Shown here piece after piece: positions 52,881 through 61,981 of a stretch of DNA of 64,000 nucleotides. A program made the translations under genes and the position numbers. The stretch covers positions 2,170,001-2,234,000 of the forward strand of contig NZ_LT629785.1 in assembly GCF_900105995.1 (NCBI RefSeq). Reading direction: 5' to 3'. The notes beneath the pieces were generated by a model. That model was not told where the DNA came from. It did no database searches and was given only the letters and a program-made list of their open reading frames with translations. This DNA is from Pseudomonas pohangensis (lineage in GTDB: Bacteria > Pseudomonadota > Gammaproteobacteria > Pseudomonadales > Pseudomonadaceae). Positions within the stretch are counted from its first letter, which is position 1, and each line of letters starts with the position of its first letter.

Positions 52881-52946
52881 ACGCCTGCAGCAGTGAGAAA
52901 TCCGGCCAGCGAGCCAGCAACTGCGCAGGGTCGGCCGTTCCCATCG

Positions 52947-52990
52947 AGTAGCGATCCATAACAAAAATTCGCGCCCTTGCTGAAATACGC
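52947..52990 (-). promoter_or_regulatory. 44-bp shared operator/promoter element, copy A
   Basis: AGTAGCGATCCATAACAAAA, a 10-base spacer and TTGCTGAAATACGC occur here in plus orientation, and in the same order before the acyl-CoA operon (copy B, 60935-60978). All 34 flank positions are identical; only the spacer differs. The downstream gene is the DUF1254 protein (53231), with its start 240 bp away. TTGCTG could be a -35 box. The gap 52881-53230 otherwise contains only a possible 31-codon frame at 53057-53152, not called. Confidence 0.75.
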
Positions 52991-53230
52991 CGGGGCGGAT
53001 TTTGCCGACAATGATCTTTGCTACGCTTACTAAGCCTTCGGGAAGAGCTCATTCGCATGAGCAAAATCATGCTTGCGCCGGGCCCATTACCGGCTAACAC
53101 CAGGGTCTGCATCGCCAGCGCTGCCGAGGGCTGCACAGGCGACCAGGAGTAGCCGGCATTTAAACCAATATCTTATGCAAGGGGCGCCATGCCACCCCCT
53201 TTTACCCACTCGAACCGTTGTGGAGAAATG

Positions 53231-54655
53231 ATGAAAACACTGACCAATCCCATTGGCCGCTGGCTGTTGTCCGGCTTGTTCATGGCCGCATCGCTGGCTG
53301 TTCAGGCGCAGACCGAAAGCGCTCCCGGCCCCGAAGCTGCGCGCATTCAGGCCACTGCCGAAGATGCCTACATCTACGGGCTGCCGCTGGTATCAACCTA
53401 CGCGGTGCTGTATGCCTTCAGCGTCGACTCGGCATCGCCGCAGTTCAAGGCGCCCATCAATCAGCTGGGCTGCATGGCCAAGCCGGCGACTCCGGCAGAC
53501 AAGGCCATACCCTTCGTCAACAATGACACCCTGTACTGCAACGCCTGGCTGGATCTGCGTGCCGAACCCATGGTGATCTCGGTGCCCGCGGTCGAGAAAT
53601 CCCGTTATCACTCGGTGATGCTGACCGATCTGAGCTCGGTGAATTTCGGCCTGATCGGTACCAATACCACCGGCAATGCAGCAGGCGACTTTCTGGTGGT
53701 CGGGCCGGATTGGCAGGGCGAGACGCCTGCGGGCATAAAAGGCGTGTATCGCGCTACCAGCCTGTTCAGCAACGCCCTGTTCCGTACCCAGCTGAAAAAT
53801 CTGCAGGACATTGATGGCGTGCGGGCCGTGCAAGCCGGCTACCACGTGCGCAGCCTGTCGAATTATCTGGGCACGGCAACCCCGCCTGCCGCAGCGCAAA
53901 TCAACTTCCCCAAGATCGATCGCGAACTGGCCAAGAGCAACTTTTTTGGCTACCTGAATTTTGTCCTGGGCCTGGTTCCGGTGCGTCCGGAAGACCGCGA
54001 ACTGCGTGAACGCATCGCCAGCATCGGTCTGGGCTCGGGCAACTTCGACACGTTCAAGACCCTCGCGGCCAAATACCGTCCGCAGCTGATGGCCGGCGTG
54101 CAGGCCGGTGATGCGAAAATCAATGCGCTGATTGCCAACGCCGGCCCCCGCGTCAATGGCTGGAACTGGAACTTCTCGCTCGACAGCGACCGTAACAACT
54201 ACACCGGCGACTACCTCAAGCGCGCCGCACTGGCACGCGCTGCGCCTTTCGGCCTGAACGCCGATGAAGCGCGTTATCCGATCAGCAGCACGCTGGCCAA
54301 TGGCGAGCCCCTGGATGCCAGCAAGCACAATTACAGCCTGACCTTCAAAGCCGGCGAGCTGCCACCGGTTGAGCAATTCTGGTCACTGACCATGTATGAC
54401 GCCGCCAGCCGCAGCTTCGTCGAGAACCCGCTGCAGCGCTACAACATCAACTCCGGCAGCTTGCCGCAGATGCAGAAGAATGCCGACGGCTCGCTGACCA
54501 TCTATCTGCAAAAGGATGCTCCCGCTGCCGACAAGCAGGCCAACTGGCTACCGGCGCCCGATGCTCCGTTCAGCGTGATACTGCGCCTGTACGGCATCGG
54601 CGAAACACTGAAAAACAATGCCTGGGTGATCCCGCCGGTGATGCTCGCCGACTAG
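53231..54655 (+). CDS. DUF1254/DUF1214 exported protein
   Basis: A 474-residue exported protein with a signal peptide (residues 1-28, ending LAVQAQ). The N-terminal DUF1254 domain has AYIYGLPLVSTYAVLYAF and FVNNDTLYCNAWLDL, and the C-terminal DUF1214 domain has YSLTFKAGELPPVEQFWSLTMYD. The function is not known. Two adjacent ATGs are possible (53228, 53231); the second has GGAG at a better distance. A second exported protein follows. Confidence 0.9.
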   Translation: MKTLTNPIGRWLLSGLFMAASLAVQAQTESAPGPEAARIQATAEDAYIYGLPLVSTYAVLYAFSVDSASPQFKAPINQLGCMAKPATPADKAIPFVNNDTLYCNAWLDLRAEPMVISVPAVEKSRYHSVMLTDLSSVNFGLIGTNTTGNAAGDFLVVGPDWQGETPAGIKGVYRATSLFSNALFRTQLKNLQDIDGVRAVQAGYHVRSLSNYLGTATPPAAAQINFPKIDRELAKSNFFGYLNFVLGLVPVRPEDRELRERIASIGLGSGNFDTFKTLAAKYRPQLMAGVQAGDAKINALIANAGPRVNGWNWNFSLDSDRNNYTGDYLKRAALARAAPFGLNADEARYPISSTLANGEPLDASKHNYSLTFKAGELPPVEQFWSLTMYDAASRSFVENPLQRYNINSGSLPQMQKNADGSLTIYLQKDAPAADKQANWLPAPDAPFSVILRLYGIGETLKNNAWVIPPVMLAD

Positions 54656-54765
54656 TTCACCTGACCGGGCCAGGCATGCACTGCCTGGCCGGACGACTGG
54701 ATTTCCAGCAGCCAACCCAACCTGAACAGCCACACCATTCAGAGGTTAACCACGGAGAAACACCA

Positions 54766-55590
54766 ATGAGATCGACAACAATGAAAAAAACCCTGATGTA
54801 TTTTTCAGCCAGTCTGGTTTGCACAGCCCTTGCTGCGCCCCTGGCCTACGCACAGACAGCACCGGCTTATGCCAACTCGCCGGGCTGCGCGATGGGCCAG
54901 CAGGACAAGAACTCGATGGTCATGATGAATCACACCAACCTGCGCAACGTGAGCTGGGGAGAGGTGATTCTGTGGTGCGGCAATGGCGATACCTACAACA
55001 CCATGGGCCTCAATGAGCCGAAGGATTCGATGCCTCTGGCGCTCTATCAGGGTCTGGACAAAGCCAAACTGGCCAAACAGCTGGATGTTCCGTCTGTCAG
55101 CCTGAATCCGGATAGCGGCCGGCGCTTCTGGACCTGCGACGAATTTGAAATCGAGACATCACCCACCGTCCGCGAATTCAATGGCCTGAAGACCCGCTAC
55201 GTGGGCTTCCTGCCAGCCAAGGCAGACGGCAGCCCACAGGATCTGTCACCTGCGGCCATCCCCAAGTACATGTACAAGCCGCTGGAATTCAAGCGCTCGT
55301 CTGTCCTGGTGTTCAAGAAAGACCGTCCGGTGTTTCTGCTGACCGACCCGCAGGGTATCTCCTGGGTCATCAAGACCTACCAGACCGGCGTGGATCCGAC
55401 CCTGAACTTTGAAGCCTTGTCGACCATCGACAAGCGCTACAAGCATTTGCCCGAGGGCTGGAAGTTCCGCACCCTAACTCTCGACAAGGATCTGGTGCTC
55501 ACCGCCAAGGGCTCCCAGCGCATCATGTGGGACGAGTTCGGCGGATCCTGGGATGCACTTGATCCGGGTACAGTCAATTACGTGCCCTGA
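54766..55590 (+). CDS. Exported protein, unknown function
   Basis: A 274-residue protein with a signal peptide of about 28 residues (...APLAYAQ). The mature part has a Cys pair (GCAMGQQDK and LWCGNG) and many aromatic residues. I do not recognise the family. ATG 54766 follows GGAG by about 9 bases; the frame upstream is not similar. It lies 110 bp after the DUF1254 gene and probably shares its promoter. Confidence 0.82.
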   Translation: MRSTTMKKTLMYFSASLVCTALAAPLAYAQTAPAYANSPGCAMGQQDKNSMVMMNHTNLRNVSWGEVILWCGNGDTYNTMGLNEPKDSMPLALYQGLDKAKLAKQLDVPSVSLNPDSGRRFWTCDEFEIETSPTVREFNGLKTRYVGFLPAKADGSPQDLSPAAIPKYMYKPLEFKRSSVLVFKKDRPVFLLTDPQGISWVIKTYQTGVDPTLNFEALSTIDKRYKHLPEGWKFRTLTLDKDLVLTAKGSQRIMWDEFGGSWDALDPGTVNYVP

Positions 55591-55662
55591 TCAGCAGCAC
55601 CGGCAGCCGTTGCGCATGGCAGCAAGCGCGCGGCCTGCCCTGCTCTGATCCCTGCCAATCCG

Positions 55663-55703
55663 CCCAAATAAATATCGCGCCAATGGCGCGATATTTATTT
55701 GGG
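55663..55703. terminator. 41-bp perfect palindrome between convergent genes
   Basis: Two 20-base arms (CCCAAATAAATATCGCGCCA and its exact complement) surround one base. It lies between the convergent exported-protein and thiolase genes. It could end both transcripts; the arms also have AT-rich stretches in place of plain T-runs. Confidence 0.65.
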
Positions 55704-55783
55704 GGCCGTAGCGGAGCTGACTGGCCAGCGGCCCGGACCGCATATTTTCGCAATCCGCAAGCCGCTTGCTCGGCAAAGAAGAC

Positions 55784-57022
55784 TTACTTGCTGAGGATGT
55801 GGATAGCCAGCGCGGCCTCCTCCACGCCCTGCATGCCGCCGCCATTTTCCTGAATGGCGTGACGGGCGCCCTCCACCTGACGGCGACCGGCCTCACCGCG
55901 CAACTGGGTGACCAGCTCATACAGCTGGCCAATACCTGTGGCGCCCAGCGGATGCCCCTTGGATTCCAGACCACCAGAAGGGTTGATCGGCAAACGACCG
56001 CCAATGGTGAACTCGCCACGCTCGGCCGCCGGGCCGCCTTCACCGAATTTCACAAAGCCGAGATTTTCAGCCTGGATGATTTCGCCCATGGCCGAGGCAT
56101 CGTGCACCTCCGCCACATGCATATCCTCGGGACCCAGACCGGCAATCTCGTAAGCCTGCTTGGCCGCCAGATGACCAATGTGCAGTTCCGGCCGCTCCAG
56201 CGGACGGCTGGTGAAACTGCGCACCACGCTGGCCGAGACTTTGATACAGCGCTGCTTGTCAGCACCAATGCGCTTGAGCCCTGCCTCGGTGCACACAATC
56301 GCCGCCGCTGCGCCATCGGACAAGGGCGCGCACATCGGCAAAGTCAGCGGGTAGGTGATGGGCGGCGCAGCCAGCACTTCCTCAATGGTGAACGGCTGAC
56401 GGAATTGCGAGTACGGGTTGTGTACCGAGTGAGTGTGGTTCTTCGCGCAGACCGCCGCGATTTGCCGCTGGGTGGTGCCGTAGGTCTTCATGTGATAGCG
56501 GCACATGGCGGCATAGATCGACATGAACTTGCTGTAAGGGCGCGAGGACTCAGAGCCCGGCGGCGGCACGACGCCATCGCCCATTTTGATCAGCACCTCA
56601 TAGTTTTCCTCAGCACGCGAGACGTCCCAGCCGGCATCGAAGACCGCAAAGGCCTTGGCCTTGTCGGGGATATTCATCTTCTCGGCACCGATGGCCAGCG
56701 CCACATCGGTGGCACCGGCCCTGAGGCTTTGCAGTGCCAGATGAAAGGCACTGCTGCCCGAGGCGCAGGCATTCTCGACATTGAATACCGGGATGCCTTC
56801 AATGCCGATCTTGCTGAACACCACCTGGCCGGGAATACCCAGCTGGCCCTGCAGTGCGCCATTGGTCATGCTGCCGTAGTAGGCCGCGCCGATATCACTG
56901 ATCTTGCAGCCGGCATCCTTGATGGCCCCCTGCAGGGCTTCGCCTGCAAGGTCGTGAAGACTGCGTTCGAGATGGCGACCGAATACGGTCATGGCGATGC
57001 CGGCGATATACAGAGTGCTCAT
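55784..57022 (-). CDS. Thiolase-like protein (SCP-x/lipid-transfer type)
   Basis: A 412-residue thiolase-fold protein. The nucleophile C86 is in NVENACASGSSAFHLA, and a His is in SGGLESKGHPLGATG near 345. The usual C-terminal C-x-G-x-G loop reads ENGGGMQG, so the second catalytic Cys is missing. This fits the SCP-x-like branch and may act as a retro-aldolase or a partner of another subunit. It is the last gene of the acyl-CoA operon, 160 bp after the SDR gene. Confidence 0.87.
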   Translation of the reverse strand: MSTLYIAGIAMTVFGRHLERSLHDLAGEALQGAIKDAGCKISDIGAAYYGSMTNGALQGQLGIPGQVVFSKIGIEGIPVFNVENACASGSSAFHLALQSLRAGATDVALAIGAEKMNIPDKAKAFAVFDAGWDVSRAEENYEVLIKMGDGVVPPPGSESSRPYSKFMSIYAAMCRYHMKTYGTTQRQIAAVCAKNHTHSVHNPYSQFRQPFTIEEVLAAPPITYPLTLPMCAPLSDGAAAAIVCTEAGLKRIGADKQRCIKVSASVVRSFTSRPLERPELHIGHLAAKQAYEIAGLGPEDMHVAEVHDASAMGEIIQAENLGFVKFGEGGPAAERGEFTIGGRLPINPSGGLESKGHPLGATGIGQLYELVTQLRGEAGRRQVEGARHAIQENGGGMQGVEEAALAIHILSK

Positions 57023-57182
57023 GGCGATTCCTCAGTAGGGAGTGGCGGCAGGACAGCAGGCTTCAACGGGAAGCCGGGACAAGTCCCGCAGCAGCATTTT
57101 CATCATCATTGTTCGGATTTCAGCCTTCCGGCAGTTGCACGCAGGCGAACCTGGAAGTGCCCTTGTGCCCGGCCGGCAACGG

Positions 57183-58034
57183 CTAGTTGTCAAACGGCCC
57201 GAGATTGTTGCGGTAGAGCCAACCAACGGTCTTGTAGAAAGTATTCGGGGCAATGCGCTTGAAGGCCCAGGCGGCGCGATACAGCGGCATCGGCAACGAA
57301 TACAGGGTGCCGCGCTCCATGTCCCTGATCGCATAGGCCGCGACAGATTCCGAAGTATGCTTGCCCTCGTCCATGTCCTTCTGGATGGTGCGCGCGACGC
57401 TGCTGCGGGCGGTCACGTCCTGACCATCCCTGGCGGCATTGACGAACAGGCTGGAGCGGAAGCCGGCCGGACACAATACGGTGACCCCGATATTGGCCCC
57501 GGACAATTCGGCACTCATGGTTTCCGACAGCGAAACCACGCCCGCCTTGCTGACGCTGTAGTTGGCCATTTCAGGCATCGACAGCAGACCGGCAACCGAC
57601 GAGACATTGAGGATGTAGCCGGATTTTGCGGCGATGAAGTCGGGCACGTAGGTGCGGCAACCATTGATCACCCCGTCGAGATTTATCGACAGCAGCTTTT
57701 CCCAGTCGGCATCGGTCATGTCGACCAACTTGTTCGAGTCGGCAACGCCGGCGTTGTTGCACAGGATGTCGATACCGCCCCAGGCCTTCTGCAGTTTTTC
57801 CCGGGCCGCATCCCACTGCAGCTTGTCGCGCACTTCCAGCGCCAGACCCAGGCCCTTGCCGCCGCGTTGATTGACGTTTTTAACCGTGCGCTTGACCGCC
57901 GCCGGATCGCGCCCGGAAATAGCCACGTTCCAGCCGCGCTCAGCCAGTGCATAAGCCAGCGCCTCACCGAAGCCGCTGGTGGCACCGGTGATCAGGATGC
58001 GCTTTTTCGGAAAGCGTTTTTCGAGTCTGTTCAT
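57183..58034 (-). CDS. Short-chain dehydrogenase/reductase
   Basis: A 283-residue SDR. The cofactor motif is ITGATSGFGEALAYALAERG (T-G-x3-G-x-G) near residue 14, NNAGVADSNKL near 90, and the catalytic pair Y-x3-K in YSVSKAGVVSL near 160. The substrate is unknown; an acyl-CoA or ring alcohol is likely from context. It is the third gene of the operon. Confidence 0.92.
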   Translation of the reverse strand: MNRLEKRFPKKRILITGATSGFGEALAYALAERGWNVAISGRDPAAVKRTVKNVNQRGGKGLGLALEVRDKLQWDAAREKLQKAWGGIDILCNNAGVADSNKLVDMTDADWEKLLSINLDGVINGCRTYVPDFIAAKSGYILNVSSVAGLLSMPEMANYSVSKAGVVSLSETMSAELSGANIGVTVLCPAGFRSSLFVNAARDGQDVTARSSVARTIQKDMDEGKHTSESVAAYAIRDMERGTLYSLPMPLYRAAWAFKRIAPNTFYKTVGWLYRNNLGPFDN

Positions 58035-58160
58035 GTTGGCATTCTCTGAATAACGTTACACGGCTCCGGCACATCAGCCCGAGGGTCGGCACGCATCGAC
58101 GTGCAGAACCCCGGGTGCGGCACCAGGGCAACCGCGCTGACTAGAGCCTCACCCGGATCA

Positions 58161-59720
58161 TCAGATCTTGCGGTCGGCCGCCTGCCAGTACCTGGCGCGC
58201 AGATCCTTCTTGAGCACCTTGCCCACCGGACTGCGCGGCAGTGCATCGATAAAGTCGATGGTCTTGGGCGCCTTGACCGAGCCGAGCTTTTCCTTGCACA
58301 GGGCAATCAGTTCTTCCGCGCTGACACTCTGCCCCTGGTTCAGCTCAACCACGGCCTTGACTGCCTCGCCCCACTTGTCATCGGGCACGCCGATCACCGC
58401 GCAGTCCTGCACCGCCGGATGGCTCCAGAGCACCTGCTCGACTTCACTGGGGTACACATTGAAACCGCCGGAAATGATCATGTCTTTCTTGCGGTCGGTG
58501 ATGTGCAGGTAGCCTTCATCGTCGATGTGACCCACATCACCGGTATGCAGCCAGCCATCGATGATGGTTTCGGCGGTCTTTTCCGGGGCATTGTAGTAGC
58601 CCTTCATGACCAGATCGCCCTTGACGCAGATCTCACCGGTCTCGCCCCGGGGCAGGATTTCATTGGCGTCGTTCATCATCTCGACGCGGATCAGCGCATT
58701 GGGCTGCCCGACCGAGGACAGTCGTGAATCAGGCGCCAGCTGGCCATCGATAAAATGCTCGCCCGGTGGCAGGAAGGCAATCGCTGCCGGGCATTCGGTC
58801 TGGCCGTAACCACCCATCATCACCGGACCGAGTACTTCCAGCGCCAGCTTGAGCTTCTCCACCGACATCGGTGCAGCACCGTAGAACAGATATTTCAGCG
58901 AACTGAAATCGACCTTCTTGTTCAGATCCGGGATATCCAGCAGGCGGTAGATTACCGTCGGCGGCAGGAAGAACTCGGTAACCTTGTGCTGCATGATCGA
59001 ACCGAGCATCAACTGCGGATCGGGTTTGCTCAGCACCACCACGGTACCGCCACGCGCCGTGCAGGGCAGCGAGAGCACACCGGCGGTATGCGTCATCGGC
59101 GCCGCGGCCATGTTCACCGGTTTCTGGTTGTTGAGATAGGGCGTGCCAATCATGAAATGGGCGACGAAGGTCTGCACGCTGCGGTGGGTGTTCATCACCC
59201 CCTTGGGCTTGCCGGTGGTGCCGCCGGTAGAACCAAGCCAGATCACATCGTCGGGATCGACGTTGACCCGCGGATCCGTGCTGGGCTGAACGCCTGCCCA
59301 CGAAGCCAGCGAGGGCGCATCCGGCAGATCGTCGTCAATGCAGATCCAGCGCTTGATCTTCGGCAGTTGCGGACGCAAGGCGGCAATCGCGTCGGCGTAG
59401 TACTTCTGGAAGAACATGATCTCGCAGTCGCACATATCGAGAATGTACAGATTCTCTTCCGGCGCATTGCGCGCGCCGACCGGAATCCAGGTCATGTTGG
59501 CGCGCCACAGGCCGAGCGTGCACAGCCAGGCGGTGATGTCGTTGTTGGACCAGACGGCACCCTTGGTGCCGGCCGGATAACCGGCGGCGAGGATGGCGTT
59601 GGCTATGCGGCAGGACATTTCGCCAGCTTCCTGAAACGTGACCCGGGTGTCGTCCTGAATGTAGGCGACGCCCTGGGGATTGATGCGCCAGCCGCGGTCG
59701 AAATAATCAATGATCGCCAT
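58161..59720 (-). CDS. Acyl-CoA synthetase (AMP-binding)
   Basis: A 519-residue ANL-superfamily ligase that adenylates an acid and joins it to CoA. The phosphate-binding loop is GSTGGTTGKPKGVM near residue 170, YGQTECP near 312, and the C-terminal hinge and GKVLKKDLR Lys near 505 are intact. The substrate is unknown. It begins 23 bp after the preceding gene and thus is the second gene of the operon. Confidence 0.93.
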   Translation of the reverse strand: MAIIDYFDRGWRINPQGVAYIQDDTRVTFQEAGEMSCRIANAILAAGYPAGTKGAVWSNNDITAWLCTLGLWRANMTWIPVGARNAPEENLYILDMCDCEIMFFQKYYADAIAALRPQLPKIKRWICIDDDLPDAPSLASWAGVQPSTDPRVNVDPDDVIWLGSTGGTTGKPKGVMNTHRSVQTFVAHFMIGTPYLNNQKPVNMAAAPMTHTAGVLSLPCTARGGTVVVLSKPDPQLMLGSIMQHKVTEFFLPPTVIYRLLDIPDLNKKVDFSSLKYLFYGAAPMSVEKLKLALEVLGPVMMGGYGQTECPAAIAFLPPGEHFIDGQLAPDSRLSSVGQPNALIRVEMMNDANEILPRGETGEICVKGDLVMKGYYNAPEKTAETIIDGWLHTGDVGHIDDEGYLHITDRKKDMIISGGFNVYPSEVEQVLWSHPAVQDCAVIGVPDDKWGEAVKAVVELNQGQSVSAEELIALCKEKLGSVKAPKTIDFIDALPRSPVGKVLKKDLRARYWQAADRKI

Positions 59721-59743
59721 TTAAGTCTCCTTGAAATTTCTGA

Positions 59744-60877
59744 TCAAAGTTGTGTGACTGTGGCCCGTGCCAGACCGCGCTGCTCGAGGAAGCCGAGCAG
59801 ATAACGATGATCGAAGGCTTTGCAGGCCGAAGTGAAGCCCACCGTCTTGTGCTCACCGTCGAGCAACTTCATCACCGCAGCAACCTGCAGCGCGCCGGTG
59901 GCGATGTATGGCGTAAGACCATGCACGGTGGCGCGTACGGCATTCAGCTGGCCGCGGGCAATGGCGAAATCGACAGTGCGGGTAGTTGTGGTGCGCTCAC
60001 GGGGCGGCATGCTCGGGGTGGTGGAATCGACCACGCCCTTGAGAATGGCATCCTGTTGCTCGCCGGGAAGATCCTTGTATTCGGCATCCCATTTCTGGAA
60101 GAAACCATGGGCCAGTCTCATCACTTCGTTGTCATAGAAGCCAACGCTGGAGATGCAGCTGCGTACCCGTGAGTCGTTCTGGTAGAACACCGGAATCGAG
60201 GTACCGCTCCAGGGCAGGGAGAACACCGGCTGCATGAAGCTGGGGTCGGTCACGTTGAAACAGGCGGTAACCGGGTGCTCTACCAGCTGGTTTTCCCACA
60301 GGTATTTCTGCTTCACCCGTGCCATGCCGAAAATCGAGGCTGTGGAGCCCACGGTGACACCGGCCGCGCCGCCGCGGGTACCGCGGCAGATGGCAGCGGT
60401 TTCCAGACAGTCCAGCCCGGGGGTTTCCAGAGCCAGTTCGGCAGCGATCTCGGTGAAGGAATACATATAGGAAGTGGATGGGGCGAGCACCAGCCCGGAC
60501 TGGCGGTACAGTTCGCCAAAGCGCTCGCGCATGTCCAGCACATAGGCCTGCTCGCCAGTGGTGTCGAGGTGGTGGCAGCCGGCCTTGAGTGCGGCTTCGA
60601 CGGCGATGGCGCCAAAACTGCTGAACGGGCCGACGGTGTTGCACACCACCTTGGCGCCCTTGAACACTTTGACCAGCGCCTCGACGTTGTGCTCGGCCTC
60701 GACAATTTCGTAAGTGGCGGACTCCAGACGCACGACGCGCTGGGCCATCATTTCCTGGGTACGCTTGGCGCTGCGCGCGATGGCAGTGAACGGGATCTGC
60801 TGGTCGATCAACCAATCCATGATGAGCATGCCGGTGTAGCCGGAAGCGCCATAAACCACTACTGGGTACTGTGCCAT
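59744..60877 (-). CDS. Saccharopine dehydrogenase-like protein (DUF5938 type)
   Basis: A 377-residue NADP-binding protein beginning YPVVVYGASGYTGMLIMDWL, with FKGAKVVCNTVGPFSSFGAIAVEAALKAGCHHLDTTGE (near residues 72-108) as in the saccharopine dehydrogenase group. The substrate is unknown. It is the first gene of the operon and lies 57 bp from the shared 44-bp element. GGAGAC precedes ATG 60877. Confidence 0.88.
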   Translation of the reverse strand: MAQYPVVVYGASGYTGMLIMDWLIDQQIPFTAIARSAKRTQEMMAQRVVRLESATYEIVEAEHNVEALVKVFKGAKVVCNTVGPFSSFGAIAVEAALKAGCHHLDTTGEQAYVLDMRERFGELYRQSGLVLAPSTSYMYSFTEIAAELALETPGLDCLETAAICRGTRGGAAGVTVGSTASIFGMARVKQKYLWENQLVEHPVTACFNVTDPSFMQPVFSLPWSGTSIPVFYQNDSRVRSCISSVGFYDNEVMRLAHGFFQKWDAEYKDLPGEQQDAILKGVVDSTTPSMPPRERTTTTRTVDFAIARGQLNAVRATVHGLTPYIATGALQVAAVMKLLDGEHKTVGFTSACKAFDHRYLLGFLEQRGLARATVTQL

Positions 60878-60934
60878 TTCTGTCTCCTTGGGGTTGGGGA
60901 TAGCAAACAGGTATTTTGAAGTAAGTAGAGTGAA

Positions 60935-60978
60935 GCGTATTTCAGCAAAAGCGTGTACTTTTGTTATGGATCGCTACT
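60935..60978 (+). promoter_or_regulatory. 44-bp shared operator/promoter element, copy B
   Basis: Read on the minus strand this is AGTAGCGATCCATAACAAAA, 10 bases, then TTGCTGAAATACGC, matching copy A (52947-52990) at all 34 flanking positions. It lies in the gap between the operon starting at 60877 and the divergent AraC gene, which suggests it is the AraC protein's binding site. Confidence 0.75.
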
Positions 60979-60989
60979 TTTGTGAGTGC

Positions 60990-61877
60990 ATGAATGTGAA
61001 AGTGAAAATGCCCCACGACCAGCTGCTCAGCGTCAGAAAGGAGCTGGGCAAGGAGCCCATACTCGAGGCTGAAATCGGCGGGGCCATCCCCCTGTTCGTC
61101 GAGCGTTACATGTACCAGAGCAGGGACCTGACCGCGCCGGGCAGGCCCTGTGTCGGGCTGGTCACCTTTTTCGGCGGCAGCATGGCCATAGAGGGAGAAT
61201 CGAAGCAGTTGCACTCCACCTTCCTGCCGACTCAGGCCATGCTCATTCCGCCCGGAACCGAAACGCACTGGCATTACACGGGAACGGTCGATTACGCGGT
61301 GTTCTATATGCTCGACACCAGCAAGCGTCTGGCCAATGCGGTGCAGTTGCTGGCCGAATCGCGCAATGAGCCAATGCTGTTTGCCGATCCGCTGGTGAGT
61401 TCAACCAGCCGTCAATTGCTCGATGAATTGCAGAAAGGTCCGGGGGCAGATACCCACTATATGCACCTGCTGGTACAGGTCATGTTCGAGCAGACTTTCC
61501 GCACCCTGACCACGCCCGCCGGTGGCTCGATCAATCCGCGCAATACGCACTTCTCCCGCCTGCAGGCGGTGCTCAATTTCATCCGCAACAATCTCGCCAG
61601 CGACGTCACGGTAGCCACTCTGGCCAGGATCGCCGGGATCAATGTTTCTTATTTCCGGCGCATCTTTCTCGAAGCGACCGGCATGGCACCCCATGCTTAC
61701 GTATTCGCTGCGCGACTGGAGCAGGCGCGCAAACTGCTGATCCAGTCAGAGCTGCCGATCGCCCAGATTGCCACGGATTGCGGCTTTTCCAACCAGAGCC
61801 ATCTGACCTCAAGGTTTCGCGCGGCCCATGCGGTTACCCCGGCGCAGTTTCGCAAGATGGCCGGCAAGCATCCGTAA
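60990..61877 (+). CDS. AraC-family regulator
   Basis: A protein of about 295 residues with an N-terminal sensor domain (AraC-binding cupin type) and a C-terminal double HTH at about 195-290 (VTVATLARIAGINVSYFRRIFLEATG, then IAQIATDCGFSNQSHLTSRFRAAHAVTPAQFR). The start is uncertain: ATG 60990 and 61008 are possible, while 60966 falls within the 44-bp element. It probably activates the acyl-CoA operon and the DUF1254 gene. Confidence 0.88.
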   Translation: MNVKVKMPHDQLLSVRKELGKEPILEAEIGGAIPLFVERYMYQSRDLTAPGRPCVGLVTFFGGSMAIEGESKQLHSTFLPTQAMLIPPGTETHWHYTGTVDYAVFYMLDTSKRLANAVQLLAESRNEPMLFADPLVSSTSRQLLDELQKGPGADTHYMHLLVQVMFEQTFRTLTTPAGGSINPRNTHFSRLQAVLNFIRNNLASDVTVATLARIAGINVSYFRRIFLEATGMAPHAYVFAARLEQARKLLIQSELPIAQIATDCGFSNQSHLTSRFRAAHAVTPAQFRKMAGKHP

Positions 61878-61981
61878 AATCGGCACTGGCGGCGCGGCGC
61901 CGGCCGGCTCACACCGCACCTATTCCTAGCCCTCTCCCAAAGTGGCGAGGGGCAAGACTGCTACAACAGTGGACGCAACGG

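Noticed and set aside
52741..53136. A minus-strand frame sharing the peptide FVMDRY with the AraC gene's leader
   Set aside because: The likeness is only the 44-bp element; it ends sharply, differs in the spacer, and has no further protein similarity.
53057..53152. A 31-codon frame in the leader of the DUF1254 gene
   Set aside because: There is a weak ribosome site (GGAAGAG), but nothing else supports it.
60888..60989. Longer N-terminus for the AraC regulator at 60990
   Set aside because: It would run through the shared 44-bp element, which must act as DNA, and adds nothing typical of the family.
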